Positions 16,385-25,558 are shown, counted from the stretch's first letter. The stretch is 64,000 nucleotides of DNA from Pseudomonas farris (GCF_019145235.1 NZ_JAHSTV010000007.1:186001-250000); one strand, 5' to 3'. The notes: a model not told the origin generated them from the letters alone. Translations and numbers: made by a program.

Positions 16385-17284
16385 ATGTCCCTACCCACTC
16401 ACGTACGCCTGGTCGAAGTCGGCCCTCGCGACGGTCTGCAAAACGAAGCCCAGCCCATCAGCGTTGCGGACAAGGTGCAACTGGTCGACGCGCTGACAGC
16501 CGCAGGTCTGGGTTATATAGAAGTCGGCAGTTTCGTCTCGCCCAAATGGGTGCCGCAAATGGCCGGTTCCGCCGAGGTCTTCGCGCAGATCCAGCGCAAG
16601 CCGGGCGTAACCTACGGCGCCCTCGCCCCCAACCTGCGGGGCTTTGAAGACGCCATCGCCGCCGGGGTCAAGGAAGTCGCCGTGTTCGCCGCAGCGTCCG
16701 AAGCGTTTTCCCAGCGCAACATCAACTGCTCGATCAGCGAGAGCCTGGAGCGCTTCGTGCCGATCATGGACGCCGCCAAACAACACGGCGTCAGCGTGCG
16801 CGGTTACGTGTCCTGCGTGCTGGGCTGCCCTTACGAAGGTGACATCGCACCGGAACAAGTCGCCCGGGTTGCTCGCGAGCTCTATGCGATGGGCTGCTAC
16901 GAGGTTTCGCTGGGAGACACCATCGGCACCGGCACCGCTGGCGCGACCCGCAAGATGTTCGAAGTGGTTTCGGCTGACGTACCACGTGAAAAACTGGCCG
17001 GACACTTTCACGATACCTATGGCCAAGCCATGGCCAACATCTACGCCAGCCTGCTGGAAGGCATCGCGGTGTTCGACAGCTCCATCGCCGGCCTCGGCGG
17101 CTGCCCATACGCCAAAGGCGCCAGCGGTAATGTCGCGACCGAAGACGTGGTTTACCTGCTCAACGGCCTGGGTATCGAGACCGGCATCGACCTGGACGCC
17201 TTGATTCGGGCCGGCCAACAGATTTGCGCGGTGCTGGGACGTCCTACCGGTTCGCGCGTGGCCAAAGCCCGCAGTGCGCAGTGA
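16385..17284 (+). CDS. liuE: Hydroxymethylglutaryl-CoA lyase
   Basis: It cleaves HMG-CoA to acetoacetate and acetyl-CoA, the last step of leucine degradation. The 299-residue TIM-barrel enzyme shows LVEVGPRDGLQNE at the N-terminus (catalytic Arg/Asp), the ALAPNLRGFEDA segment, YVSCVLGCPYEG, the metal-ligand HFHDTYGQAMAN, and the signature GLGGCPYAKGASGNVATED with the active-site cysteine loop. It lies 160 bases behind liuR across a REP pair and immediately before the crcY RNA. This is the same neighbourhood I recall for mvaB and CrcY in P. putida. Confidence 0.95.
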   Translation: MSLPTHVRLVEVGPRDGLQNEAQPISVADKVQLVDALTAAGLGYIEVGSFVSPKWVPQMAGSAEVFAQIQRKPGVTYGALAPNLRGFEDAIAAGVKEVAVFAAASEAFSQRNINCSISESLERFVPIMDAAKQHGVSVRGYVSCVLGCPYEGDIAPEQVARVARELYAMGCYEVSLGDTIGTGTAGATRKMFEVVSADVPREKLAGHFHDTYGQAMANIYASLLEGIAVFDSSIAGLGGCPYAKGASGNVATEDVVYLLNGLGIETGIDLDALIRAGQQICAVLGRPTGSRVAKARSAQ

Positions 17285-17303
17285 CAGTGTGGATGTGTCC
17301 AGG

Positions 17304-17344
17304 TGTTACCGCGTGTGCTGAAACGTGGGCGGAAACGAGTAACA
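17304..17344 (+). promoter_or_regulatory. Candidate CbrB upstream activator sites for crcY
   Basis: TGTTAC at 17304-17309 and GTAACA at 17339-17344 are the half-sites of the CbrB consensus (TGTTAC-N14-GTAACA). The pair itself is 29 bases apart, but a degenerate TGAAAC lies exactly 14 bases before GTAACA. They stand about 80-120 bases upstream of the sigma-54 promoter, a normal distance for an enhancer. Confidence 0.6.
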
Positions 17345-17425
17345 CGGAAACAAATTGTCAGGTTTGGATCGGCTGAAAAATCTTGGTAAAAACCCAAACC
17401 ATTGAATTTAAAGGATTTTTAAAAG

Positions 17426-17442
17426 TTGGCACGGCTTCTGCT
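17426..17442 (+). promoter_or_regulatory. Sigma-54 promoter of crcY
   Basis: TTGGCACGGCTTCTGCT carries the invariant GG at 17428-17429 and GC at 17440-17441 with ten bases between, the -24/-12 geometry of sigma-54 promoters. No ORF follows; transcription would start near 17453 at the A-rich RNA. Confidence 0.85.
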
Positions 17443-17452
17443 ATCTCTATGG

Positions 17453-17825
17453 CATAACAAGAATAAAAACTGCAAACCAATAAAAATAAGACGTAACGAC
17501 TCTGACATAACAAGAACAACACGGCAGAGACGCAGCTAACAGATTTTTTTGGAGAGGATGTGCTTTTCAGGGTGCTTTTCGAAGTAACCCGCAACCGGGC
17601 AGAGAACAATAAAACTACCTTCAGGTAGCTCCCGAACTGGTTGGATCGCTTAGCGAAAAAGTAGATCAGCGCTCAAAAAAATACGTTTGCTCTTGATCCC
17701 GGATGGGGATCGACAAAAACAGCGGTAAAGGGCCACGGTTACCAAAAACAACAACAGACCGCCCCTCAATAATAAAAAAAGAGCACGTACGACAAAATTA
17801 AAGGGGAGCTTCGGCTCCCCTTTGT
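17453..17825 (+). ncRNA. crcY: CrcY-type small RNA that titrates Hfq/Crc
   Basis: CrcZ, CrcY and CrcX sequester the Hfq-Crc repressor complex and so relieve catabolite repression. This roughly 370-base stretch has a sigma-54 promoter, CbrB-like sites, no ORF, and a strong terminator. It also holds at least five A-rich catabolite-activity motifs of the AAnAAnAA kind, including AACAAGAATAAAAAC near 17457, AACAAGAACAAC near 17508, AACAATAAAAC near 17606, AAAAACAACAACAG near 17741 and AATAATAAAAAAAG near 17769. Length and position next to the HMG-CoA lyase gene fit P. putida CrcY as I remember it. CrcX or CrcZ are less likely because of the neighbourhood. Exact ends are estimated. Confidence 0.85.
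17801..17823 (+). terminator. Rho-independent terminator of crcY
   Basis: AAGGGGAGC-TTCG-GCTCCCCTT forms a perfect 9-base stem with a stable TTCG tetraloop, followed by a short T-rich stretch. Confidence 0.9.
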
Positions 17826-17859
17826 GCTTTCTTGCCTTCCGGTTTTTCTCGATCCAAAT

Positions 17860-17947
17860 GTAGGAACGGGCTTGCTCGCGAATGCGGTGTGTCAGTCAAT
17901 ACTGATGGTGACTGATCGACCGCATTCGCGAGCAAGCCCGCTCCCAC
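17860..17947. repeat. Inverted REP pair (REPIN)
   Basis: A slightly diverged left copy (TAGGAACGGGCTTGCTCGCG) and a standard right copy ending at 17947 face each other between crcY and the acyl-CoA ligase gene. Confidence 0.85.
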
Positions 17948-17959
17948 ACTGGTTATGTG

Positions 17960-19657
17960 TCAGTCTTTGTTGATGCGCAGCTCCTCGATGCTGATCTCAC
18001 GCATCCGAAACTTCTGGATCTTGCCGGTCACCGTCATCGGAAACTCCTCGACGAACTTGAAGTAACGCGGTGTCTTGAAGTGCGCAATGCGCTCCTTGCA
18101 CCAGGCTTGCAGCTCCTGCTCGGTGGCGCTGTGGCCGGGGTGGAATTTGATCCAGGCAACGATCTCTTCGCCGTAGCGGGAGCAAGGAATGCCGATCACC
18201 TGCACGTCGGCTACCGCCGGATGGGTGAAGAAGAACTCTTCCAGTTCTCTTGGGTAAACATTCTCACCGCCGCGGATGATCATGTCTTTGTTACGCCCGG
18301 CGATGCACACGTAGCCTTCGTCGTTCATGCTCGCCAGATCACCGGTGTGCATCCAGCCCGCCTCATCGATAGCCTCGGCGGTGCCTTGCGGGTTATTCCA
18401 GTAGCCGAGCATCACGCTGTAGCCCCGAGTACACAGCTCACCAATGGTGCCGCGCGGTACCAGGTTGTCCGCCTCGTCGATGATTTTGCTTTCCAGTTGC
18501 GGCTGGGTTCGACCAACGGTGGTGACGCGCAACTCCAGCTCGTCTGACGGACCGGTCTGCAAAGACACAGGGCTGGTTTCCGTCATGCCGTAGGCAATCT
18601 GCACTTCGCTCATGTGCATTTCGCTGATAACCCGGCGCATCACCTCGATCGGACAGGTCGCCCCGGCCATGATCCCGGTGCGCAGGCTCGACAAATCAAA
18701 CTCGGCGCGCTTGGGCTGATCGAGCATGGCGATGAACATGGTCGGCACGCCGTAAAGCGCGGTGGCTTTTTCTTCGGCGACGGTGCTCAGCGTCAGCAAT
18801 GGATCGAAGGCGTCGTTGGGGTAAATCATGGTGCTGGCGTGGGTGACGCAGCCAAGATTGCCCATGACCATGCCGAAGCAGTGATACAGCGGCACCGGAA
18901 TCACCAGCCGATCATTGGCCGTCAGCCCGAGGCTTTCGCCGACCATGTAACCGTTGTTGAGAATGTTGTAGTGGCTGAGGGTCGCGCCCTTGGGGAATCC
19001 GGTGGTGCCGGAGGTGTACTGGATGTTGACCGCTTGATCGAAATGCAGGCTGTCCTGGCGTTCGCGCAATTGTTCGACCGACACGCTGGCCGCCAGATCG
19101 GCCAGCTGCGACCACGGCAGGAAACCCGATGGCGGCTGCGCATCCAGGCTGATCACCCCACGCAGTTCCGGCAGGCGTTCGCTCTGCAACTGGCCGATGG
19201 ATTGCTCCGCCAGTTCCGGTACCAGCCCTTGCAACATGCCGTGATAGTCGGAGGTCTTGAAGGCACCGGCACAGACCAGCCATTGGCAACCGGACTGCTT
19301 CAACACGTATTCGAGTTCGGAACTGCGGTAAGCCGGATTGATGTTGACCAGGATCACGCCGATTTTCGCGCTGGCGAACTGACTGATGCACCATTGAGCA
19401 CAATTCGGCGCCCAGATGCCGAGCCGGTCACCAGTCTGCAACCCCAACGCCAAAAATGCTCTGGCATGCACATCGACGGCCTCTGACAGCTGCTGCCAGG
19501 TGTAGCGCAGCTGCTGATGGCGCACGACCAGCGCCTCCCCGTTCGGGTATTGCGCGACCGTGTTATCGAATGCCTGACCGATGGTCATCGCCAGCAAGGC
19601 TTTATCCTGGGAACCACGGGTATAGCTGCGCTGCGGGCTTGCACTGGGTTGATCCAT
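17960..19657 (-). CDS. AMP-dependent acyl-CoA synthetase (ligase)
   Basis: A 565-residue adenylate-forming ligase that would activate a fatty or branched acid to its CoA thioester. It shows the P-loop YTSGTTGFPKGATLSH, the GVPTMF segment, the YGMTETSP motif, the hinge region GWMHTGDLASMN and the C-terminal lysine in TVTGKIQKFRMRE. The ATG at 19657 gives the usual length; the open frame further upstream only runs through a REP element. It is divergent from liuABCD with LiuR-type palindromes in the shared gap, so it may feed or salvage substrates of leucine/isovalerate catabolism. This is an inference from position. Confidence 0.88.
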   Translation of the reverse strand: MDQPSASPQRSYTRGSQDKALLAMTIGQAFDNTVAQYPNGEALVVRHQQLRYTWQQLSEAVDVHARAFLALGLQTGDRLGIWAPNCAQWCISQFASAKIGVILVNINPAYRSSELEYVLKQSGCQWLVCAGAFKTSDYHGMLQGLVPELAEQSIGQLQSERLPELRGVISLDAQPPSGFLPWSQLADLAASVSVEQLRERQDSLHFDQAVNIQYTSGTTGFPKGATLSHYNILNNGYMVGESLGLTANDRLVIPVPLYHCFGMVMGNLGCVTHASTMIYPNDAFDPLLTLSTVAEEKATALYGVPTMFIAMLDQPKRAEFDLSSLRTGIMAGATCPIEVMRRVISEMHMSEVQIAYGMTETSPVSLQTGPSDELELRVTTVGRTQPQLESKIIDEADNLVPRGTIGELCTRGYSVMLGYWNNPQGTAEAIDEAGWMHTGDLASMNDEGYVCIAGRNKDMIIRGGENVYPRELEEFFFTHPAVADVQVIGIPCSRYGEEIVAWIKFHPGHSATEQELQAWCKERIAHFKTPRYFKFVEEFPMTVTGKIQKFRMREISIEELRINKD

Positions 19658-19699
19658 GACGACCCCTATTGTCTTTATTAGTGGGTTTGACCGGCGACC

Positions 19700-19827
19700 T
19701 GTGGGAGCGGGCTTGTGTGGCGAGGGGGCTTGCCCCCGTTGGGCCGCGCAGCGGACCCAAGATCTGCGAGCGCTGCGCACTCGAACGGGGGCAAGCCCCC
19801 TCGCCACACAAGCTCCCCTCGCCACAG
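19700..19827. repeat. Long inverted REP pair, GCGAGGGGGCTTGCCCCCG family
   Basis: GTGGCGAGGGGGCTTGCCCCC and its inverted copy (GGGGGCAAGCCCCCTCGCCAC near 19787-19807) flank an imperfectly palindromic centre. Fragments of the other REP type lie outside. It sits between the acyl-CoA ligase start and the LiuR operators. Confidence 0.85.
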
Positions 19828-19871
19828 AGTGCGACGCTGGTCTTTCAGAACTGGCTCTACTCTCGCTCAAG

Positions 19872-19929
19872 TTGACGTTAACGTAAAGGGTGATTGACAG
19901 CCATTCGTCACAGGCTTACGTTAACGTAA
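19872..19929. promoter_or_regulatory. Two LiuR-like operators upstream of liuABCD
   Basis: TTGACGTTAACGTAAA at 19872-19887 and the perfect 14-base palindrome TTACGTTAACGTAA at 19916-19929 share the ACGTTAACGT core. Their spacing of about 44 bases is close to four helical turns, so two bound dimers could sit on the same face. The liuR promoter has the related site at 15765-15780. Confidence 0.75.
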
Positions 19930-19985
19930 AGGTGAGAGCCGAATCACTGCCCTCCCCACCCTACAAAAAAGCCAAAAGGTGCCCC

Positions 19986-21149
19986 ATGAGCTACCCATCC
20001 CTGAACTTTGCCCTCGGTGAAACCATCGACATGCTGCGCGAACAGGTTCAGTCCTTCGTCGCCAAAGAGATCGCCCCGCGCGCTGCTCAGATCGACATCG
20101 ACAACCTGTTCCCCGCCGACCTGTGGCGCAAATTCGGCGACATGGGCCTGCTGGGTATCACCGTGCCGGAAGAGTACGGCGGCGCGGGCCTGGGCTATCT
20201 GGCGCACGTCGTCGCCATGGAAGAAATCAGCCGTGGTTCGGCCTCGGTCGCCCTGTCTTACGGCGCCCACTCCAACCTCTGCGTCAACCAGATCAATCGC
20301 AACGGTACACACGAACAGAAAAGCAAATACCTGCCAAAACTGATTAGCGGCGAGCACATCGGTGCCCTGGCCATGAGCGAACCGAATGCCGGCTCCGACG
20401 TGGTGTCGATGAAACTGCGCGCCGACAAACGTGGCGACCACTACGTGCTCAACGGCAGCAAAACCTGGATCACCAACGGCCCCGACGCCAACACTTATGT
20501 GATCTATGCCAAGACCGACCTGGAAAAAGGTCCGCACGGCATCACCGCGTTCATCGTCGAGCGCGACTGGAAAGGCTTCAGCCGCAGCAACAAATTCGAC
20601 AAGCTCGGCATGCGCGGTTCGAACACCTGCGAGCTGTTTTTTGATGACGTCGAAGTGCCGGAAGAAAACATCCTCGGCGTGCTCAACGGCGGCGTGAAAG
20701 TGCTGATGAGTGGCCTCGACTACGAGCGCGTTGTGCTCTCGGGCGGGCCGACCGGGATCATGCAGGCCTGCATGGACCTGATCGTGCCGTACATCCACGA
20801 CCGCAAACAGTTCGGCCAGAGCATCGGCGAATTCCAGCTGATCCAGGGCAAAGTCGCCGACATGTACACCCAACTCAATGCCAGCCGCGCCTACCTCTAT
20901 GCAGTGGCCCAGGCCTGCGAGCGCGGCGAAACTGCCCGCAAGGACGCCGCCGGAGTGATCCTCTACAGCGCCGAATGCGCGACCCGAATGGCCCTCGACG
21001 CGATCCAGATTCTCGGCGGTAACGGCTACATCAACGAATTCCCGGCAGGTCGTCTGCTGCGTGACGCCAAGTTGTACGAAATCGGCGCCGGCACCAGTGA
21101 GATCCGCCGCATGTTGATCGGTCGCGAACTGTTCAACGAAACCCGCTAA
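19986..21149 (+). CDS. liuA: Isovaleryl-CoA dehydrogenase
   Basis: It oxidises isovaleryl-CoA to 3-methylcrotonyl-CoA in leucine degradation. The 387 residues carry the acyl-CoA dehydrogenase signatures ALAMSEPNAGSDVVSMKL and QILGGNGYINEFPAGRLLRD, plus a VLSGGPTGIMQACMDL stretch with the Glu-bearing LDYERVVL typical of isovaleryl-CoA dehydrogenases (catalytic Glu in helix G). The ATG at 19986 removes an upstream extension that would run through the operators. It is the first gene of liuABCD, followed after 12 bases by liuB. Confidence 0.94.
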   Translation: MSYPSLNFALGETIDMLREQVQSFVAKEIAPRAAQIDIDNLFPADLWRKFGDMGLLGITVPEEYGGAGLGYLAHVVAMEEISRGSASVALSYGAHSNLCVNQINRNGTHEQKSKYLPKLISGEHIGALAMSEPNAGSDVVSMKLRADKRGDHYVLNGSKTWITNGPDANTYVIYAKTDLEKGPHGITAFIVERDWKGFSRSNKFDKLGMRGSNTCELFFDDVEVPEENILGVLNGGVKVLMSGLDYERVVLSGGPTGIMQACMDLIVPYIHDRKQFGQSIGEFQLIQGKVADMYTQLNASRAYLYAVAQACERGETARKDAAGVILYSAECATRMALDAIQILGGNGYINEFPAGRLLRDAKLYEIGAGTSEIRRMLIGRELFNETR

Positions 21150-21161
21150 ACGGAGCTGCAC

Positions 21162-22769
21162 ATGGCTATTCTGCATACCCAGCTCAACCCCCGTTCGGCG
21201 GAGTTCGCGGCCAACAGCGCGGCGATGCTCAAACAGGTCGACGCCCTGCACTCCCTGCTCGCGCAAGTGCAGCAAGGTGGCGGCCCGAAGGCTCAAGAAC
21301 GCCACACCTCGCGAGGCAAATTGCTGCCGCGTGAACGGATCAATCGTCTGCTCGATCCGGGTTCGCCATTTCTCGAAATCAGTCAATTGGCGGCTTATGC
21401 GGTGTACGGAGAAGACGTTCCCGCCGCTGGCGTGATTGCCGGAATCGGTCGGGTGGAAGGCGTCGAATGCATGATCGTCGCCAACGATGCCACCGTAAAA
21501 GGCGGCTCGTACTATCCGCTGACCGTGAAAAAACACCTGCGCGCACAAACCATCGCCCAGCAAAATCGCCTGCCCTGCATCTATCTGGTGGACTCCGGCG
21601 GCGCCAACTTGCCGCGTCAAGACGAAGTGTTCCCGGACCGCGAACACTTCGGGCGGATCTTCTTCAACCAGGCCAACATGAGCGCCATGGGCATTCCGCA
21701 GATCGCGGTGGTCATGGGCTCGTGCACCGCCGGTGGCGCCTACGTACCAGCGATGGCCGACGAAGCGATCATGGTTCGTCAGCAGGCAACGATTTTCCTC
21801 GCCGGCCCACCACTGGTGAAAGCCGCGACGGGTGAAGTGGTCAGCGCCGAAGACCTCGGCGGGGCCGATGTGCACTGCAAGATTTCCGGGGTCGCCGACC
21901 ATTACGCCGAGAGCGATGAACACGCCCTCGCCTTGGCCCGGCGCAGCGTCGCCAACCTCAATTGGCGCAAGCTCGGTGAACTGCAACAACACACGCCGAT
22001 CGCGCCGCTGTACAGCAGTGATGAGTTGTACGGCGTGGTGTCGGCAGATGCCAAGCAACCATTCGACGTGCGCGAAGTGATCGCGCGCCTGGTGGACGGC
22101 TCGGTGTTCGATGAATTCAAGGCATTGTTCGGCACGACATTGGTGTGCGGTTTTGCCCACCTGCACGGTTACCCGATCGCGATCCTCGCCAACAACGGCA
22201 TCCTGTTTGCCGAAGCCGCGCAGAAAGGCGCGCACTTTATTGAACTGGCCTGCCAGCGCGGTATTCCGTTGCTGTTCCTGCAAAACATCACCGGTTTCAT
22301 GGTCGGCCAGAAATACGAAGCCGGCGGCATCGCCAAACATGGCGCGAAACTGGTGACCGCCGTGGCCTGTGCCAAGGTGCCGAAATTCACCGTGATCATC
22401 GGCGGCAGCTTCGGCGCCGGGAATTACGGCATGTGTGGGCGGGCTTACGATCCACGCTTCCTGTGGATGTGGCCGAACGCACGGATTGGCGTGATGGGGG
22501 CCGAACAGGCAGCGGGCGTGCTGGTGCAGGTCAAGCGTGAGCAGGCCGAGCGCAGTGGTCATGGTTTCAGCGCCGAGCAGGAAGCCGAGATCAAGCAACC
22601 GATCCTCGATCAATACGAAGAACAGGGGCATCCCTATTATTCCAGCGCTCGACTGTGGGACGACGGTGTCATCGACCCGGCGCAGACCCGCGATGTGTTG
22701 GCCCTGGCCTTGTCGGCGTCGCTGAATGCGCCTATCGAACCGAGCCGCTTCGGCGTGTTCCGGATGTGA
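21162..22769 (+). CDS. liuB: 3-methylcrotonyl-CoA carboxylase, beta (carboxyltransferase) subunit
   Basis: It transfers carboxybiotin CO2 to methylcrotonyl-CoA. The 535-residue crotonase-fold carboxyltransferase matches the family length. It shows YLVDSGGANLPRQDEVFPD, VMGSCTAGGAYVPAMADE and GGSFGAGNYGMCGRAYDPRF, whose glycine-rich loops form the two oxyanion holes. A good ribosome-binding site (CGGAG) precedes the ATG. It pairs with liuD, the biotin-carrying subunit, two genes downstream. Confidence 0.95.
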   Translation: MAILHTQLNPRSAEFAANSAAMLKQVDALHSLLAQVQQGGGPKAQERHTSRGKLLPRERINRLLDPGSPFLEISQLAAYAVYGEDVPAAGVIAGIGRVEGVECMIVANDATVKGGSYYPLTVKKHLRAQTIAQQNRLPCIYLVDSGGANLPRQDEVFPDREHFGRIFFNQANMSAMGIPQIAVVMGSCTAGGAYVPAMADEAIMVRQQATIFLAGPPLVKAATGEVVSAEDLGGADVHCKISGVADHYAESDEHALALARRSVANLNWRKLGELQQHTPIAPLYSSDELYGVVSADAKQPFDVREVIARLVDGSVFDEFKALFGTTLVCGFAHLHGYPIAILANNGILFAEAAQKGAHFIELACQRGIPLLFLQNITGFMVGQKYEAGGIAKHGAKLVTAVACAKVPKFTVIIGGSFGAGNYGMCGRAYDPRFLWMWPNARIGVMGAEQAAGVLVQVKREQAERSGHGFSAEQEAEIKQPILDQYEEQGHPYYSSARLWDDGVIDPAQTRDVLALALSASLNAPIEPSRFGVFRM

Positions 22770-22782
22770 TCTGGAGAAAACC

Positions 22783-23598
22783 ATGAGCGACTTCAACACC
22801 CTCGAACTGCAGACCGACCCGCGTGGTTTCGCCACCCTCTGGCTCAGCCGTGAAGAAAAGAACAACGCCTTCAACGCCGAAATGATCCGCGAACTGATCC
22901 TCGCTCTGGACAAAGTGTCGAGCGATGCCAGCCTGCGTTTTCTGTTGATCCGCGGTCGCGGCAAGCATTTCAGCGCCGGCGCCGATCTGGCCTGGATGCA
23001 GCAATCGGCCGAACTCGATTACCACACCAACCTCGACGATGCCCGGGAGCTCGCGGAGTTGATGTACAACCTCGCCAAGCTGAAAATCCCGACCGTGGCG
23101 GTAGTGCAAGGCGCGGCCTATGGCGGCGCGCTGGGTCTGATCAGTTGCTGTGACATGGCCATCGGTGCCGACGACGCGCAGTTCTGCCTGTCGGAAGTGC
23201 GTATCGGCCTCGCGCCGGCGGTCATCAGCCCGTTCGTGGTGCAAGCCATCGGCGAGCGCGCGGCACGGCGCTATGCCTTGACCGCCGAACGTTTCGGCGG
23301 GCAACGGGCTCGGGAGATCGGTTTGTTGTCGGAGAGCTACCCGATGACTGAACTGGAGCAGAAAGTCGATCAGTGGGTCGACAACCTGCTGCTCAACAGC
23401 CCGGCGGCCATGCGCGCCAGCAAGGACTTGTTGCGTGAGGTCGGCCACGGCGCGCTGACCCCAGCGCTGCGGCGCTACACCGAGAACGCCATCGCCCGAA
23501 TCCGTGTCAGTCCGGAAGGCCAGGAAGGCCTGCGCGCCTTCCTGCAAAAACGTCCGCCGAACTGGCAAGCCGAAACCACCCTCAAGGAGCCGCGTTGA
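22783..23598 (+). CDS. liuC: Methylglutaconyl-CoA hydratase (crotonase family)
   Basis: It hydrates 3-methylglutaconyl-CoA to HMG-CoA. The 271-residue crotonase shows the CoA and oxyanion-hole motifs GKHFSAGADLAWM and VVQGAAYGGALGLISCCDMA, followed by FCLSEVRIGLAPAVISPFV. The ATG at 22783 is preceded by TGGAG. The gene lies between the two carboxylase subunit genes, as in P. aeruginosa liuABCD, and its stop overlaps the liuD start (TGATG). Confidence 0.94.
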   Translation: MSDFNTLELQTDPRGFATLWLSREEKNNAFNAEMIRELILALDKVSSDASLRFLLIRGRGKHFSAGADLAWMQQSAELDYHTNLDDARELAELMYNLAKLKIPTVAVVQGAAYGGALGLISCCDMAIGADDAQFCLSEVRIGLAPAVISPFVVQAIGERAARRYALTAERFGGQRAREIGLLSESYPMTELEQKVDQWVDNLLLNSPAAMRASKDLLREVGHGALTPALRRYTENAIARIRVSPEGQEGLRAFLQKRPPNWQAETTLKEPR

Positions 23599-25553
23599 TG
23601 AGCGCACCTGTTCTCACCACTCTGCTGGTGGCCAATCGCGGAGAAATCGCTTGCCGAGTAATGCGCACCGCCAAAGCCCTGGGCCTGACCACCGTGGCCG
23701 TGCACAGCGCCACCGACCGTGACGCCCGGCACAGCCGAGAAGCGGATATCCGCGTCGACCTGGGCGGCAGCAAAGCCGCCGACAGTTACCTGCAAATCGA
23801 CAAACTGATCGCTGCCGCGAAAGCCAGCGGCGCTCAGGCGATTCATCCCGGTTATGGTTTTCTCTCGGAAAACGCCGGGTTCGCCCGCGCGATCGAAGCG
23901 GCCGGCCTGATCTTCCTCGGCCCGCCCGCTTCGGCCATTGACGCCATGGGCAGCAAGTCCGCGGCCAAAGCCTTGATGGAAACCGCCGGTGTACCTCTGG
24001 TGCCCGGCTATCACGGCGAAGCCCAAGACCTCGACACCTTCCGCGACGCCTGCGAACGCATCGGTTATCCGGTGCTGCTCAAGGCCACCGCGGGTGGCGG
24101 CGGCAAAGGCATGAAAGTGGTCGAGGATGTCGGCCAGCTGGCCGAAGCTCTGGCCTCGGCGCAACGTGAAGCGCAGTCCTCATTCGGCGACTCGCGGATG
24201 TTGGTGGAGAAGTACCTGCTCAAACCACGCCACGTGGAAATCCAGGTATTCGCCGATCAGCATGGCAACTGTCTGTACCTCAACGAACGTGATTGCTCGA
24301 TCCAGCGTAGGCATCAGAAAGTTGTCGAGGAAGCACCGGCTCCGGGTCTGAGCCCGGAACTGCGTCGCGCGATGGGCGAAGCTGCCGTGCGCTCGGCACA
24401 GGCCATCGGTTACGTCGGCGCCGGCACCGTGGAGTTTTTGCTGGATGCGCGCGGTGAGTTCTTCTTCATGGAGATGAACACACGCCTGCAAGTCGAACAC
24501 CCTGTCACTGAAGCGATCACCGGCCTTGACCTGGTGGCCTGGCAGATTCGCGTGGCCCGCGGTGAAGCGCTGCCGATGACTCAAGATCAGGTGCCGCTGA
24601 TCGGTCACGCGATCGAAGTGCGACTGTATGCCGAAGACCCAAGCAACGATTTTCTACCGGCCACCGGACGTCTGGCGTTGTACCGCGAGTCTGCCGAAGG
24701 ACCGGGGCGTCGCGTGGACAGTGGCGTTGAAGAAGGCGATGAGATTTCGCCCTTTTACGACCCGATGCTCGGCAAGCTGATTGCCTGGGGCGAAGACCGT
24801 GAACAAGCGCGGCTGCGGTTGCTGAGCATGCTTGACGAGTTTGCCATCGGTGGACTGAAGACCAACATCAACTTCCTGCGCCGGATCATCGCCCACCCGG
24901 CGTTTGCCGCGGCCGAACTGGATACCGGGTTCATTCCGCGTTATCAGGAACAACTGTTGCCAGCACCTTCAGACCTCAGCGATGAATTCTGGCAAGCGGC
25001 CGCGCAGGCATTTGCCCAGAGCCAGCCGAGCACGACCCGCGCTGATGACCTGAGTTCGCCTTGGGGTATTGGCAACGGATTCCGTGCCGGACTGCCGACA
25101 GAAATCACCCTGCATTTGAGTTGCGAAGGGCAAGACCTGGCGCTGACCCTGGGGGATGCCGACGCTCATACCGCGCAGCTCAAGGGTGAATACCTGCTGA
25201 CCGAACACAATGGTTTGCGCCGCCAGCATCGGGCCATCCTCCGTGGCGATACGCTGTATCTGCAATGGGACGGTGAGCTGCGCCGCATCGAGTCGTATGA
25301 CCCGATCAGTGCCGTCGAAGCCAGTCACAGCCATCAGGGCGGACTCACCGCGCCCATGAACGGCAGCATCGTGCGAGTGCTGGTGGAGGCCGGGCAGACG
25401 GTCGACGCCGGGGCGCAATTGGTAGTGCTGGAAGCGATGAAAATGGAGCACAGCATTCGCGCGCCCCACGCCGGAGTGATCAAGGCGTTGTATTGCCAGG
25501 AAGGCGAGATGGTCAGCGAAGGCAGTGCGTTGGTGGAGTTGGAACACGCGTGA
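23598..25553 (+). CDS. liuD: 3-methylcrotonyl-CoA carboxylase, alpha (biotin) subunit
   Basis: This 651-residue subunit carboxylates its own biotin using ATP and bicarbonate. It has a biotin carboxylase N-domain (LLVANRGEIACRVMRTAKAL at about 9-28), an ATP-grasp with the glycine-rich loop KATAGGGGKGMKVVED and the FFMEMNTRLQVEHPVTE signature, a short linker domain, and a C-terminal biotinyl domain with EAMKMEH (biotinylated Lys615). ATG at 23598 overlaps the liuC stop. A perfect hairpin follows the stop. Confidence 0.96.
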   Translation: MSAPVLTTLLVANRGEIACRVMRTAKALGLTTVAVHSATDRDARHSREADIRVDLGGSKAADSYLQIDKLIAAAKASGAQAIHPGYGFLSENAGFARAIEAAGLIFLGPPASAIDAMGSKSAAKALMETAGVPLVPGYHGEAQDLDTFRDACERIGYPVLLKATAGGGGKGMKVVEDVGQLAEALASAQREAQSSFGDSRMLVEKYLLKPRHVEIQVFADQHGNCLYLNERDCSIQRRHQKVVEEAPAPGLSPELRRAMGEAAVRSAQAIGYVGAGTVEFLLDARGEFFFMEMNTRLQVEHPVTEAITGLDLVAWQIRVARGEALPMTQDQVPLIGHAIEVRLYAEDPSNDFLPATGRLALYRESAEGPGRRVDSGVEEGDEISPFYDPMLGKLIAWGEDREQARLRLLSMLDEFAIGGLKTNINFLRRIIAHPAFAAAELDTGFIPRYQEQLLPAPSDLSDEFWQAAAQAFAQSQPSTTRADDLSSPWGIGNGFRAGLPTEITLHLSCEGQDLALTLGDADAHTAQLKGEYLLTEHNGLRRQHRAILRGDTLYLQWDGELRRIESYDPISAVEASHSHQGGLTAPMNGSIVRVLVEAGQTVDAGAQLVVLEAMKMEHSIRAPHAGVIKALYCQEGEMVSEGSALVELEHA

Positions 25554-25558
25554 AATGA

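Noticed and set aside
19714..19870. Longer N-terminus for the acyl-CoA ligase
   Set aside because: The extra 71 codons are REP sequence, and the internal ATG at 19657 gives the usual family length.
19944..22964. 1006-codon ORF on the minus strand
   Set aside because: It is antisense to liuA and liuB, rich in His, Gln, Val and Arg as GC-rich shadows are, and matches no family. The plus-strand genes have clear motifs.
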